Origin: Bacteroidaceae bacterium
GTDB lineage: Bacteria; Bacteroidota; Bacteroidia; Bacteroidales; Bacteroidaceae
NCBI GenBank assembly: GCA_017615125.1
Contig: JAGAAS010000029.1
Coordinates: 62,001-126,000 of the forward strand
Direction: 5' to 3'
Length of the DNA stretch: 64,000 nucleotides
The notes beneath the pieces were generated by a model. The model saw only the letters and a program-made list of their open reading frames with translations. It did not search any database and was not told where the DNA came from. The translations under genes and the position numbers were made by a program. Positions 1-8,451 of the stretch are shown here, in pieces (positions within the stretch are counted from its first letter, which is position 1; each line of letters begins with the position of its first letter).

Positions 1-2591
1 TTATCCGCGAAGACAAATATTGAAATGGAAGTCACAGAACTCGGAATGACCATCTTCTTGATACCTGCGCTTTTGAATGCTTGTATCCCTATCTTATTCA
101 CTCCTTCGGGAACAATGGAGTTCTTGCATCCATAAACGAGAGTGCCTCCCGATGCTGTTTTCTCGATGATTGACGAACAATTATTCCGCGAATCAAATTT
201 CACGTTATCCTTATCCACGTCTATGCTTACCAATTTACTGCAACCCGAGAATATGTTTGCTCCAACACCCGGAGTAATACTGTTCACATTTTTGGGTATG
301 AAGATTTGCCTGATGGATGTGTAAGCAAAAGCATAATTTCCTATCGATGTCAAGCTCTTAGGCAAAACAATGTTTTCTAGATTTGCGCAACTGTTGAAGG
401 CGCTCTGACCTATGGAGGTAACTCCTTCGGGTATGTCTATCGTTTGAATGCGACACCCATAGAAGGCTTCCTTCTCTATCGATGTAATAGTAGGCGGAAG
501 AATAATGCTCTTGAGGCTGTCTAAATGGAATGCTTGTTCTTCTATCTTTGTCAGCCCCGTAAAGAACTGGAACTCATCAAATGACGAGATAGCACCATAT
601 TTGCTCTTGAATACCGAAGTGCCGTCTACGAGCAGCGATGTCACCTCTCCGGCCTCCTTCTTTGAGAGCTCACCGTCACCGTCGGTGTCCCAGTTGTCTA
701 CGCAGATTTGTTTCACTGCCTGGTCGACGAACTCAATGATACTCTCAGCAGGCTTGGGAGCGAAGTTGACGGTCCACTTGCCATGAGCGTAGAGTGAAGC
801 AAAGGCCTCATCGCTCATCAGCAGCGAGAGGGTGTAGGGCACCTTGCCCCCTGCTACAGTGCCGCGCACAAACTGTTCGGTATAGTCCGTTCCGTTGAAC
901 GACGCCGTGAACGAATAGCGGGGTGCCAGCTGCACGGTGAAGGTATAGGTGGGATCGGAGTGGATGTAGTTGGAGACTACGGGATGCTCGCTGTCGACGC
1001 TCCATGTTTGGCTGTCGTCGTTCGACGTTATCTGTGCCGTGCTTGCCCCCACGTCGCCTGTGGCGTTCAGCGTCCAGAAGAACAAGTTATCGCTCTTCAC
1101 CAATCCGAACACCCAGCTGGTAGCCTTCAGCATGTCGGCAGGGATACGCTCGGCAACGTCCTCGGTAGAGAAGATAACCTTTTCGTATTCAAAAGAATAA
1201 TTACCATTGAAGTACGATGAGAGATTCTCGCCGTCGGCAAACGCAATCACCTGGGCGCCATCGGCACCATCCTCTTGCATAGGAACAATCTTGAAGTCCA
1301 CCTGCTGTGCGTCGGCTGGCACCGTGTTAGCTTCCATATTCAGTTCCTGATAGTTCGTCCATTCGCCCCGTTTGTCGAGGAACCGAGCATAGACATTGAT
1401 AAGCCCCACTGTTGTTTCAAGGTTCCACACCTTGGTGGGACTTATCTCCTTGAACAAAACTGACACTTCGGCGCTTGCCGTAAGCGGATAGGTGAAGGTG
1501 CCGTCGCCGTTGTCGGTAACCATGTAAGTGTTGTCGAACGAGTTGTAGTACACCTTATCGAGCGTGTAGCCCTCGTTGGGAATGATTTTGAGATAGGAGC
1601 CGTCTTCCTCGCTTTTATTCCAGCGGATGGTCTGACGATTGTTGGGTTGGATAACACCGCCTGAGATATTGGCATCGGGACTATAGCAGGTTCCACCGTA
1701 GCTGCAGATGACGTTTACTTCGTTGTCGATTTTTTCGCCCATCACTGAGATGTACACATCGCTGGTGATATTCTTCAGTTCGAACCAGCAGTAGGTTCCA
1801 GCATCAACCATTTCGTCGATTATCTCCTGCCCGTTCACCCTCACGCTCTGCAAAATCCAGGGGCTGTATTCTTTGTATACGTAGAAGGTGAGGTCGGAAT
1901 ACATGTCAACCTGCAGCGACTTGTCGTTCACATAATAATTGTCGCCGACTTGCAAACGCGCGTGGGAAATAGACAAGTTAACGTTACGCTTCACGTTTAT
2001 GTTGCTCATTGGTAAGACACGCAGAAAGTCGCTCCACACGGCAGCGTTCGTCGTCATATCGGAAATCTCCTGTTCCGTCTTGTCCGACAGATAGACGGTG
2101 ATTTTCTTTGTCGCTGGCGATGCGAAATAACTCGTATACAATCCGCTAAACCAAGGAGAGGCCCCTTCGAAATAGATTGTTTTCAAGTTAGGGCAGTTGA
2201 AAGTGGGGTTGGAATCATCGGGATAAAAACTGAACTTGTTTTCAACCCGAATGGTCTGCACATAATTAGAAGATAGCGTTGCTGTTATTTGCTCAGTCAT
2301 CGGATTATAGCGTAATCCTTTGACATTATACGTCTGTCCACCATCGGTAATCGTCGCGGGAATAACAATCTCCGTGCTCGTGCCTGTGAATTCTTCGACG
2401 TATGCTTCATGGTCACTTTGTGTTTCAAATAACTTAGTCCAGGTACGATAAAACAAATGATACTTAACACCATTAATTACAACATAGCCATAGTCGTTAC
2501 AATAAGCATACGCATTCAATCCGCATGCAAGAAGCACGAGGAGCAACATGATGCGCTTCATTGAGCGCTTAGGGGTTTTGAACGGTTTCAT
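1..2591 (-). CDS. BspA-like leucine-rich-repeat surface protein (3' end outside window)
   Basis: The reading frame is open from an ATG at 2591 to the window edge, giving 863 codons without a stop. Residues 1-29 look like a signal peptide (MLLLVLLACGLNAYA core). The middle part (about residues 30-620) resembles repeated beta-sandwich modules with no firm family match. Around residue 634 there is an EF-hand-like loop, DTDGDGELSKKEA. After it come LRR_5 (Treponema/BspA type) repeats with the typical words VTSIEKEAFYGC, GVTSIGQSAFNSC and SLTSIGNYAFAY. BspA proteins are cell-surface proteins that bind host matrix or other bacteria. That role is known for the family and only inferred here. A second ATG at 2561 would shorten the signal peptide by ten residues. 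The C-terminus, including any sorting signal, is not in the window. Confidence 0.85.
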   Translation of the reverse strand, partial: MKPFKTPKRSMKRIMLLLVLLACGLNAYAYCNDYGYVVINGVKYHLFYRTWTKLFETQSDHEAYVEEFTGTSTEIVIPATITDGGQTYNVKGLRYNPMTEQITATLSSNYVQTIRVENKFSFYPDDSNPTFNCPNLKTIYFEGASPWFSGLYTSYFASPATKKITVYLSDKTEQEISDMTTNAAVWSDFLRVLPMSNINVKRNVNLSISHARLQVGDNYYVNDKSLQVDMYSDLTFYVYKEYSPWILQSVRVNGQEIIDEMVDAGTYCWFELKNITSDVYISVMGEKIDNEVNVICSYGGTCYSPDANISGGVIQPNNRQTIRWNKSEEDGSYLKIIPNEGYTLDKVYYNSFDNTYMVTDNGDGTFTYPLTASAEVSVLFKEISPTKVWNLETTVGLINVYARFLDKRGEWTNYQELNMEANTVPADAQQVDFKIVPMQEDGADGAQVIAFADGENLSSYFNGNYSFEYEKVIFSTEDVAERIPADMLKATSWVFGLVKSDNLFFWTLNATGDVGASTAQITSNDDSQTWSVDSEHPVVSNYIHSDPTYTFTVQLAPRYSFTASFNGTDYTEQFVRGTVAGGKVPYTLSLLMSDEAFASLYAHGKWTVNFAPKPAESIIEFVDQAVKQICVDNWDTDGDGELSKKEAGEVTSLLVDGTSVFKSKYGAISSFDEFQFFTGLTKIEEQAFHLDSLKSIILPPTITSIEKEAFYGCRIQTIDIPEGVTSIGQSAFNSCANLENIVLPKSLTSIGNYAFAYTSIRQIFIPKNVNSITPGVGANIFSGCSKLVSIDVDKDNVKFDSRNNCSSIIEKTASGGTLVYGCKNSIVPEGVNKIGIQAFKSAGIKKMVIPSSVTSISIFVFAD

Positions 2592-2786
2592 CTTTTTTAT
2601 GTTTTTACAGTATAGAACTTATTTTCAAAGGTTATTACGACGACAAGCGATACATCGTGTGCAACACTTGTTTTCCAATCTGCAAAGAAAAGGAAAAAAC
2701 ACGGATATTCAAAGGAAAGCCTTTTTTTTCTGAAAGTTTCTGCATAAAAATGCAGGGGAAAGGGCTCGGGCGATGCTGGTTGCTTC

Positions 2787-2803
2787 GGAAAGAGAGGGAT
2801 TCG
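2787..2803 (-). repeat. 17-bp copy of the tRNA-Ser 3' end
   Basis: These 17 bases are identical to the first 17 plus-strand bases of the tRNA-Ser gene at 2971-2987, which encode the tRNA 3' acceptor end and part of the T arm. An 18-bp sequence at 2838-2855 also matches, in inverted orientation, the 18 bases at 2952-2969 that directly abut the tRNA. A tRNA 3'-end duplication next to the intact gene is the usual trace of an integrative element, but no integrase is visible here. Confidence 0.6.
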
Positions 2804-2922
2804 CCTTGCGTATCTCTTGCGCTCCCGCGGCTCCGCTGCAAAATCATTGAAACCATCACTGACGCGTTCATGTTTTTTTGTTGAACCCAAATCGCTCAAG
2901 CAGACTTGGCGACCGAGCCCAA

Positions 2923-2955
2923 CAAAAAAAGCCAGATGAGCTGTCGCCCATCTGG
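2923..2955 (-). terminator. Rho-independent terminator after tRNA-Ser
   Basis: On the minus strand, CCAGATG and CATCTGG form a 7-bp stem around a 10-base loop and are followed by C and seven T. It lies 16 bases past the tRNA-Ser 3' end. Confidence 0.8.
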
Positions 2956-2970
2956 TTTCAATGATTTTGC

Positions 2971-3054
2971 GGAAAGAGAGGGATTCGAACCCCCGAACCC
3001 TTGCAGGTCAACGGTTTTCAAGACCGCCGCGATCGACCACTCCGCCATCTTTCC
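2971..3054 (-). tRNA. tRNA-Ser (UGA anticodon)
   Basis: The minus strand folds as a class II tRNA. The acceptor pairs GGAAAGA with TCTTTCC-like ends, the T loop is GGTTCGAATCC, and the variable arm is long. The anticodon loop CTTGAAA has UGA at the centre (plus-strand positions 3018-3020). CCA is not encoded. The 84-base length fits a Bacteroidetes serine tRNA. Confidence 0.93.
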
Positions 3055-3221
3055 AAAAAACACCTTTGCATGCGAGCCGCTTGGTCGATAACAAGGCTTT
3101 CCGAAGCCTCCGGCTCAAATGCGGGTGCAAAGATAAGGGCATTTTCTGAAATAGAAAAATCTAATCCCACTTTTTCTCAAAAATCTTGTCTTTCATCCTT
3201 CGTCCGCCTGACGGAAAGGGC

Positions 3222-3253
3222 TAAAAAGAAAGCTGCCGGACCTGTCCGACAGC
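3222..3253 (-). terminator. Terminator after tRNA-Leu
   Basis: The minus strand has GCTGTCGGAC pairing with GTCCGGCAGC over a two-base loop, followed by TTTCTTTTT. It lies about 40 bases past the tRNA-Leu 3' end. Confidence 0.75.
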
Positions 3254-3290
3254 CTTCCAGCAATTTTCATAACGTGACAAAGTACGTCGT

Positions 3291-3371
3291 GCGCCTGACA
3301 GGAATCGAACCTGCACGAATTGCTTCACTGGATCCTAAGTCCAGCGCGTCTGCCAATTCCGCCACAGGCGC
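3291..3371 (-). tRNA. tRNA-Leu (UAG anticodon)
   Basis: The acceptor arms GCGCCTG and CAGGCGC pair exactly. The D arm, anticodon stem CTGGA/TCCAG with loop CTTAGGA (anticodon UAG), long variable arm and T arm GCAGGTTCGATTCCTGT are all present. A TACCTTTG promoter box sits 16 bases upstream of the gene's 5' end. Confidence 0.93.
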
Positions 3372-3386
3372 ATACGTTTCGGCCGA

Positions 3387-3394
3387 CAAAGGTA
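3387..3394 (-). promoter_or_regulatory. -7 box of the tRNA-Leu promoter
   Basis: The minus strand reads TACCTTTG, a match to the Bacteroidetes -7 consensus TAnnTTTG, just upstream of tRNA-Leu. The same box, with A as last base, recurs in the two upstream repeat units. Confidence 0.5.
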
Positions 3395-3580
3395 CGACTA
3401 AGCGAGAGAAGAACAAAATAAATCAATATTTATTTTTTCTTCCGAGCGAGAGTACCTTAAACCGCAAGTTAAAGGTACGACTAAGCGAGAGAAGAACAAA
3501 ATAAATCATTGTTTATTTTTTCTTCCGAGTGAGAGTACCTTAAACCGAAGGTTAAAGGTACGACTAAGCGAGAGAAATGA
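3388..3580. repeat. 83-bp tandem repeat with internal palindrome, upstream of tRNA-Leu
   Basis: Units start with AAAGGTACGACTAAGCGAGA at 3388, 3471 and 3554, so the period is 83 bp and there are about 2.3 copies. Each unit is itself an imperfect inverted repeat: AAGGTAC with GTACCTT outside, AAAATAAAT with ATTTATTTT inside. The array occupies the upstream region of tRNA-Leu and repeats its promoter-like box. Confidence 0.9.
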
Positions 3581-3582
3581 CC

Positions 3583-3650
3583 TACCCCCATCCCCTCCCA
3601 AAAGGAGGGGAGCTTAAAGTCCTTCCTTTTGGGAAGGATTTAGGATGGGC
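3583..3650 (-). repeat. Double-hairpin intergenic element after the S41 peptidase gene
   Basis: Two adjacent hairpins are visible: CCCCTCC/GGAGGGG at 3593-3611 and CCTTCC/GGAAGG at 3621-3640. They are enclosed by CCCATCC...GGATGGG. They lie directly downstream of the peptidase stop codon and may end its transcription. The layout resembles short C/G-rich intergenic repeats common in Bacteroidales genomes (recalled, not searched). Confidence 0.5.
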
Positions 3651-3658
3651 CACTTCTT

Positions 3659-4726
3659 TTATTTTTCTTCCCAAGCGTTGAGGAGGGTGCGTGCTGCCTC
3701 GAGGATGGTGTCCACGCCCCGCAGGATATCCTCGTCGGTAAGCGTCACCGAGAGGTCGGGGTCGATGCCGAATTCGGTATGCTGCATGTCCACATCGTAC
3801 GTGGGGCACGCCGAGAAGCGCACGCTCCAGCCGTTGGGCATCTCCTGACTCATGGGCAGTCCCGAGCCTCCGCCCGTCTTGTCGCCCACTACGACACATT
3901 GGGGTGTGTAACGCATGCAGCGCACGAAGTCGTTGGCAGCGCTGAACGTACGCCTATTGGCAAGCACGGCGACGGGCTTCTGCCAGCGCACATGCTCGGC
4001 AGCAGCCGAGAGATAGACCTCCTGGGGCTCCGAGAACGCATCGTGGGCAGGGCCTGTCTTATGAGCCACATAGCCGGTAAGAATGTCGTCGTTGGTGAAA
4101 CGCGAGGCGAGGCGCTCGGAGCTGTCGAGGCTGCCTCCTCCGTTGTCCCTCACGTCGATGATGACAGCGTGACAGAAGGCGATGTAGCGGAGCATCTCAT
4201 CGAGGGCATACTCGCTAAGCGAGTTTTCGAACGAGCCGCAGTAGAGATAGCCGATATTGTCGGGAAGGATGGTGCAGTAGAGCCCGCTGGCGTATCGGTA
4301 GTAGCTGCCGAGCGTCTGCTCCAGGAGGTCGGCGCTGAAGTTGTGGGGATAGTCGCGGTAGAAAGCGGTATAGTGGGAGATGTTGAACGGGGCAATGAGG
4401 TTGACATGCCCGTCGCGCAGCTCAGCTAGCATGCGCGCCATCACGTCGAAGAGCCCCTCTTCCGACATGCTGTCGTCGACAAGCTTGTAGTAGCGCCGGC
4501 GCACCTCATTCCAGTCGAGACCATAGACGGAAGCCTTGTAGTCGAAGAAGCAGTAGCGTTCGTCGAGAATCTTCCAAAGTGCTTCGAAGTTGGCGACAGG
4601 CGAGTCGTCGGAGACATCGGCCTTCTCGCACGAAGAGAGCAACAAGGGAAGACAGAGCATCGCCAACGAGGCAACGACAGCACTCAGCCGACGCCGAAGG
4701 GAAGGATATCGTCTAATGGTGCTCAT
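3659..4726 (-). CDS. S41 family peptidase, lipoprotein
   Basis: This 355-residue protein begins with a lipoprotein signal peptide ending in the lipobox LLLSSC, so it is expected to be anchored on the periplasmic or outer face. The C-terminal half has S41 (tail-specific protease/TSPc) features: VIIDVRDNGGGSLD, then NRRTFSAAND with the presumed nucleophile Ser262, and GDKTGGGSG with the presumed general base Lys283. No PDZ domain is evident. Its start codon overlaps the stop of the upstream barrel-like gene by four bases (ATGA), so the two are probably co-translated. The substrate is unknown. Confidence 0.85.
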   Translation of the reverse strand: MSTIRRYPSLRRRLSAVVASLAMLCLPLLLSSCEKADVSDDSPVANFEALWKILDERYCFFDYKASVYGLDWNEVRRRYYKLVDDSMSEEGLFDVMARMLAELRDGHVNLIAPFNISHYTAFYRDYPHNFSADLLEQTLGSYYRYASGLYCTILPDNIGYLYCGSFENSLSEYALDEMLRYIAFCHAVIIDVRDNGGGSLDSSERLASRFTNDDILTGYVAHKTGPAHDAFSEPQEVYLSAAAEHVRWQKPVAVLANRRTFSAANDFVRCMRYTPQCVVVGDKTGGGSGLPMSQEMPNGWSVRFSACPTYDVDMQHTEFGIDPDLSVTLTDEDILRGVDTILEAARTLLNAWEEK

Positions 4727-5550
4727 AGTCCGGCTTGTTTAGGTGAGAGGAACTGCAGGAAGTGCACATAGCCGACGCTCAGGACGAAGGCATCGTGGCG
4801 GTAGCTGTTGCCTTCCGTATGCCATTGGTTGATGCCGTAGGAGCCCTGCAGGCGGACATAGCCGTTCGGGCGCTCCAGGTCGAGACGCACGAACTGCCGC
4901 ATGGAGAGGCTGTTGAAGGGCGTGCTCATGTGCATCGTATGGTCGGTATGTCCCAGATAGAAAATCTCGTAATACGACTGCTGGTAGGAAGGCGAGAAGA
5001 AGAACCCCACGAGAGGCACGTCGGCCTGCCACGAGAGGCGCCAATCGTTGCGCAGAAGGTGGAAGTGCCAGGCTGCCTGCAGCGTCACGCCCAAGTCGGC
5101 ATCGAGCTTCACCTGCGCGGGGTTGTTGCTGTTCCGCATGTTGTAGACACCGCCCAGCTCGGCCATCAGCACGGGGCCCGCGAAGAGCTCCAGCCGGCTC
5201 CTGCGCAGGAAGCGATAGGGCAAGGCATAGGAGACGTCGACATACCCGTCCATAGCAGCGCCGTTGCCCGCTTCGTTCTTAAGGTCGGCCATCGAGCCTG
5301 CCACATACGTCTGCTCAAAGACATCGTCGGCGAAGAGCTCGCTTCGTATCCACGTCTCGTAGTCGAAGGCCAAGGCCATCCCCCCGTAGCTGACGGGGCT
5401 CAGGTAGGAGTCGTAGTCGCTGGCATAGCCGAGGCCGAAGGTGGAGCTGCGGCGCTCCAGAGGCAACGTCTGTGCCGCTGCGCCTACGGAGAGGGCAAGG
5501 AGCAGCGTGCATGCCAGCAGGCGCGAGAGGGAAAGATTCGTATTCCGCAT
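4723..5550 (-). CDS. Outer-membrane beta-barrel-like protein (DUF3316-like)
   Basis: The product has 275 residues and a cleavable signal peptide (LLACTLLLALSVGAAAQ). The mature part is rich in alternating aromatic and polar strands such as GYVRLQGSYGINQW and AFVLSVGYVHFLQF, as in small outer-membrane barrels. Length and style recall the DUF3316 family of Bacteroidetes. That assignment is from memory and uncertain. It overlaps the following S41 peptidase gene by four bases, which suggests a joint envelope function. Confidence 0.7.
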   Translation of the reverse strand: MRNTNLSLSRLLACTLLLALSVGAAAQTLPLERRSSTFGLGYASDYDSYLSPVSYGGMALAFDYETWIRSELFADDVFEQTYVAGSMADLKNEAGNGAAMDGYVDVSYALPYRFLRRSRLELFAGPVLMAELGGVYNMRNSNNPAQVKLDADLGVTLQAAWHFHLLRNDWRLSWQADVPLVGFFFSPSYQQSYYEIFYLGHTDHTMHMSTPFNSLSMRQFVRLDLERPNGYVRLQGSYGINQWHTEGNSYRHDAFVLSVGYVHFLQFLSPKQAGL

Positions 5551-5574
5551 CAGAGCAAGGATAAGGTACTATTG

Positions 5575-8364
5575 TCAGAAGAGGGAGAACTGCCCATCGT
5601 CGGATACGGAGGGCTCGTTGGAGTCATCGGAGGTATCGCCCGAGGGCTCACCTCCCCCGGAGGGCTCTCCCGCGGGAACGTCATCGGAAGGAGAAACGCT
5701 CTCCGTCTCGTCCACGACAGGTTCTTCCTCTACGGGAGGTTCGGGGAAGCGGAGAGGTTCCAGCTCTTCCACGCTGGCGATGTTGAACTTGGAGACACGG
5801 CATCCGCGTGCCTTCACGCTCTTCACGCCCACGAACTGCTCGGCATCGATCTCCAGAGGAGGACGTGCGGCGTCGGGCTCGCCGAAGGTGACGAGGAAGC
5901 GCGGGTATACCTGCGACGAGAGGATGACAAGCCGGCTGCCGACACCCTCGCCCAGCAGGCTGCTCTTGCGCGTCACAGGGTCGAGGGGGAACCGCTTGAT
6001 GTAGAGGTAGCCGTTCTGCGTGGCGTCAAAGAGGACAGCCGTCCACACCTTATCGGGGTCGTATTTCTCTATCACCATCACGTTGGGATCGTAGTGATTG
6101 TTCGGGTCGAAGTCGGTGAAGTAGTAATCGCCGTTGTCGAGGATCACGAGAATGCGGTCGTCGCTCTGGAACTCACCGAGATACTCTCCGTGCCCGTCGA
6201 AGTCGAGGCGCAGGATGTCCCTGTCGAACCAAACCTGTCTGCCGCCAAGCGTGGAGGCGCCGTGCGACTTCAGCCCGATGCGCGACACCTCGAGGCGCGT
6301 GAGCAGGTTGCCCAACGTGTTACGTCCCTTGATGCCCACAGTGCTGAAGTCCTTCTCGATGAAGAGCTTCTTGAGCTTGGGATTGGGCTTGAGCGAGATC
6401 TTGATGACTTCGGCCTCGCCGTTGGGGTTGGCGGTGAAGTAGGCGATGCGGCTGCCGGGCTTGCCCTGCGTGAGGTCGTAGTCCTTGTCGCGCAGGAGCC
6501 CCGTAGCGGCGAAGCGCTTGATGTAGTGAGGGCCGTTGCGCCCGTCGCGATAGACGACGTTGTAGATGGTGCGCCGGTCGTTCTTCTTGAAGATGCCCAC
6601 ATAGAGCACACCTGTGCCCACGAACATCTTCTCGGCAACCTTCACCACCTTGAAGTGCCCGTCCTTGTAGAAGATGATGAGGTCGTCGATGCTGGAGCAG
6701 TTTGTGACAAACTCGTCCTTCTTGAGCGAGGTGCCAATGAAGCCGTCTTCGCGGTTGATGTAGAGCTTCTGGTTGGCTTCGATGACCTTAGCGGCGACGA
6801 TGTTCTCGAAGCTGCGGATCTCGGTCCTGCGGGGGAAGGCAGCGCCGTACTTGTCCTTGAGCATCTGGAACCAGCGTATGGTGACAGACGTCATGTCGGA
6901 GAGCTCGCGCTCTATCTCATCGATGTCACCCTTGATGCGCGCGATGAGCTCTTCGGACTTGTCTTTGTTGAACTTGAGGATGCGCGCCATCTTGATCTCC
7001 ATCAGGCGCAGGATGTCGTCCTTCGTCACCTCACGGACCATAGAGGGGTACCAAGGCGTCAGCCTCTCGTCGATATGCTCGCAGGCGGCGTCCATATTCT
7101 TGGCATTCTCGAACTCGCGGTCCTTGTAGATGCGCTCGTTGATGAATATCTGCTCCAACGTGCAGAAGTGAAGCTGTTCAAGGAGCTCATCGCGGCGGAT
7201 GACAAGTTCCTGGCGCAGGAGGCTGAGGGTGTTGTCCACAGAGCGGCGCAAGACGTCGCTGACGCCGAGGAACTGAGGCTTGTGCTCGTCGATGACGCAG
7301 CAGTTGGGCGAAATGCTCACCTCGCAGTCGGTGAAGGCATAAAGGGCATCGAGCGTCTTGTCGGAGGAGACGCCGGGGGCGAGGTGCACAAGAATCTCCA
7401 CCTCAGCGGCGGTGTTGTCGTCCACCTTGCGGATCTTGATCTTCCCCTTCTCGCCCGCCTTCAGGATGGACTCGATAATGGTGCTGGTGACCTTACCGTA
7501 GGGTATCTCGCGAATGGCGAGGGTCTTGTTGTCTACCTTTTCTATTTTCGCGCGCACGCGAAGAGTTCCTCCTCGCTCGCCATCGTTGTAGCGGGAAACG
7601 TCGATGTATCCGCCCGTGAGGAAATCGGGATAGAGTTGGAAGTCCTCACCCTGCAGGTAGGCGATAGCTGCGTCGCACAGCTCGTTGAAGTTGTGGGGCA
7701 GTATCTTCGACGACAGACCTACGGCGATACCTTCGGCTCCCTGCACGAGGAGGAGGGGGAACTTCACGGGGAGCGTGACGGGCTCCTTGTTGCGTCCGTC
7801 GTACGAAGCCATCCACTCGGTGGTCTTGGGATTGAAGACAACCTCGAGGGCGAACTTCGAAAGGCGCGCTTCGATATAACGCGAGGCAGCAGCCATATCG
7901 CCCGTGAGGATGTTACCCCAGTTTCCCTGACAGTCGATGAGCAGCTCTTTCTGGCCCATGTTCACCAACGCGTCGCCGATGGAGGCATCACCGTGGGGGT
8001 GAAACTGCATAGTGTGCCCCACGATGTTTGCCACCTTGTTGTAACGTCCGTCGTCGAGACGTTTCATGGCGTGAAGGATACGGCGTTGTACAGGTTTCAG
8101 TCCATCGTTCAGATTAGGAACCGCGCGTTCCAGGATAACATACGAGGCGTAGTCGAGGAACCAGTTCTTGTACATGCCGCTCAGCTGATGCTTCGCTTCG
8201 GGGTTGTCGTCGGCAGGCATACGATAGGCAGAATGCTCCTGCGTGTCGCCTGCTGCGCTGACGTCTGCAGCAACTTCCTCTGCAGCCGTTTCAGTACGCT
8301 CTTCCACTACTCCATTTTCTTCTTGCAACTCACCTTTGGGGGATTTATGAAGGTCTTCTTTCAT
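5575..8364 (-). CDS. parC: DNA topoisomerase IV / gyrase-type subunit A
   Basis: The 929-residue protein is a type IIA topoisomerase A subunit. The DNA-gate region has LNDGLKPVQRRIL, the quinolone-determining stretch HPHGDASIGDALV, and AASRYIEARL with the catalytic tyrosine at 163. After about residue 500 comes a beta-pinwheel-like C-terminal domain without an obvious GyrA box, which favours ParC over GyrA. The last 60 residues are an acidic, low-complexity tail rich in S, P, E and G. The N-terminal 45 residues are also acidic and poorly conserved in style. A -7 box at 8385-8392 on this strand drives it, divergent from glyS. It decatenates and relaxes DNA together with ParE, encoded elsewhere. 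Confidence 0.93.
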   Translation of the reverse strand: MKEDLHKSPKGELQEENGVVEERTETAAEEVAADVSAAGDTQEHSAYRMPADDNPEAKHQLSGMYKNWFLDYASYVILERAVPNLNDGLKPVQRRILHAMKRLDDGRYNKVANIVGHTMQFHPHGDASIGDALVNMGQKELLIDCQGNWGNILTGDMAAASRYIEARLSKFALEVVFNPKTTEWMASYDGRNKEPVTLPVKFPLLLVQGAEGIAVGLSSKILPHNFNELCDAAIAYLQGEDFQLYPDFLTGGYIDVSRYNDGERGGTLRVRAKIEKVDNKTLAIREIPYGKVTSTIIESILKAGEKGKIKIRKVDDNTAAEVEILVHLAPGVSSDKTLDALYAFTDCEVSISPNCCVIDEHKPQFLGVSDVLRRSVDNTLSLLRQELVIRRDELLEQLHFCTLEQIFINERIYKDREFENAKNMDAACEHIDERLTPWYPSMVREVTKDDILRLMEIKMARILKFNKDKSEELIARIKGDIDEIERELSDMTSVTIRWFQMLKDKYGAAFPRRTEIRSFENIVAAKVIEANQKLYINREDGFIGTSLKKDEFVTNCSSIDDLIIFYKDGHFKVVKVAEKMFVGTGVLYVGIFKKNDRRTIYNVVYRDGRNGPHYIKRFAATGLLRDKDYDLTQGKPGSRIAYFTANPNGEAEVIKISLKPNPKLKKLFIEKDFSTVGIKGRNTLGNLLTRLEVSRIGLKSHGASTLGGRQVWFDRDILRLDFDGHGEYLGEFQSDDRILVILDNGDYYFTDFDPNNHYDPNVMVIEKYDPDKVWTAVLFDATQNGYLYIKRFPLDPVTRKSSLLGEGVGSRLVILSSQVYPRFLVTFGEPDAARPPLEIDAEQFVGVKSVKARGCRVSKFNIASVEELEPLRFPEPPVEEEPVVDETESVSPSDDVPAGEPSGGGEPSGDTSDDSNEPSVSDDGQFSLF

Positions 8365-8384
8365 CTTTTAACAATATTCCTTTG

Positions 8385-8392
8385 CAAAAATA
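8385..8392 (-). promoter_or_regulatory. -7 box of parC
   Basis: The minus strand reads TATTTTTG, matching TAnnTTTG, 20 bases upstream of the parC start codon. Confidence 0.6.
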
Positions 8393-8415
8393 ATCACTTT
8401 CTTGAAAAAAAACAC

Positions 8416-8423
8416 TTACTTTG
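8416..8423 (+). promoter_or_regulatory. Probable -7 box of glyS
   Basis: TTACTTTG followed by C lies 28 bases before the start codon. It is a one-mismatch version of TAnnTTTG. The site lies between the divergent parC and glyS genes. Confidence 0.45.
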
Positions 8424-8451
8424 CATCCCAAATTTCAAAAACTGACAAAAA

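Noticed and set aside
3001..3504. 167-codon frame across the tRNA genes
   Set aside because: It runs through both tRNA genes and the tandem repeat. The translated text is tRNA-derived.
4762..8445. 1227-codon open frame on the plus strand
   Set aside because: It is antisense to the DUF3316-like and parC genes. GC-rich third positions of those genes keep the opposite strand open. The translation has no recognisable motif.
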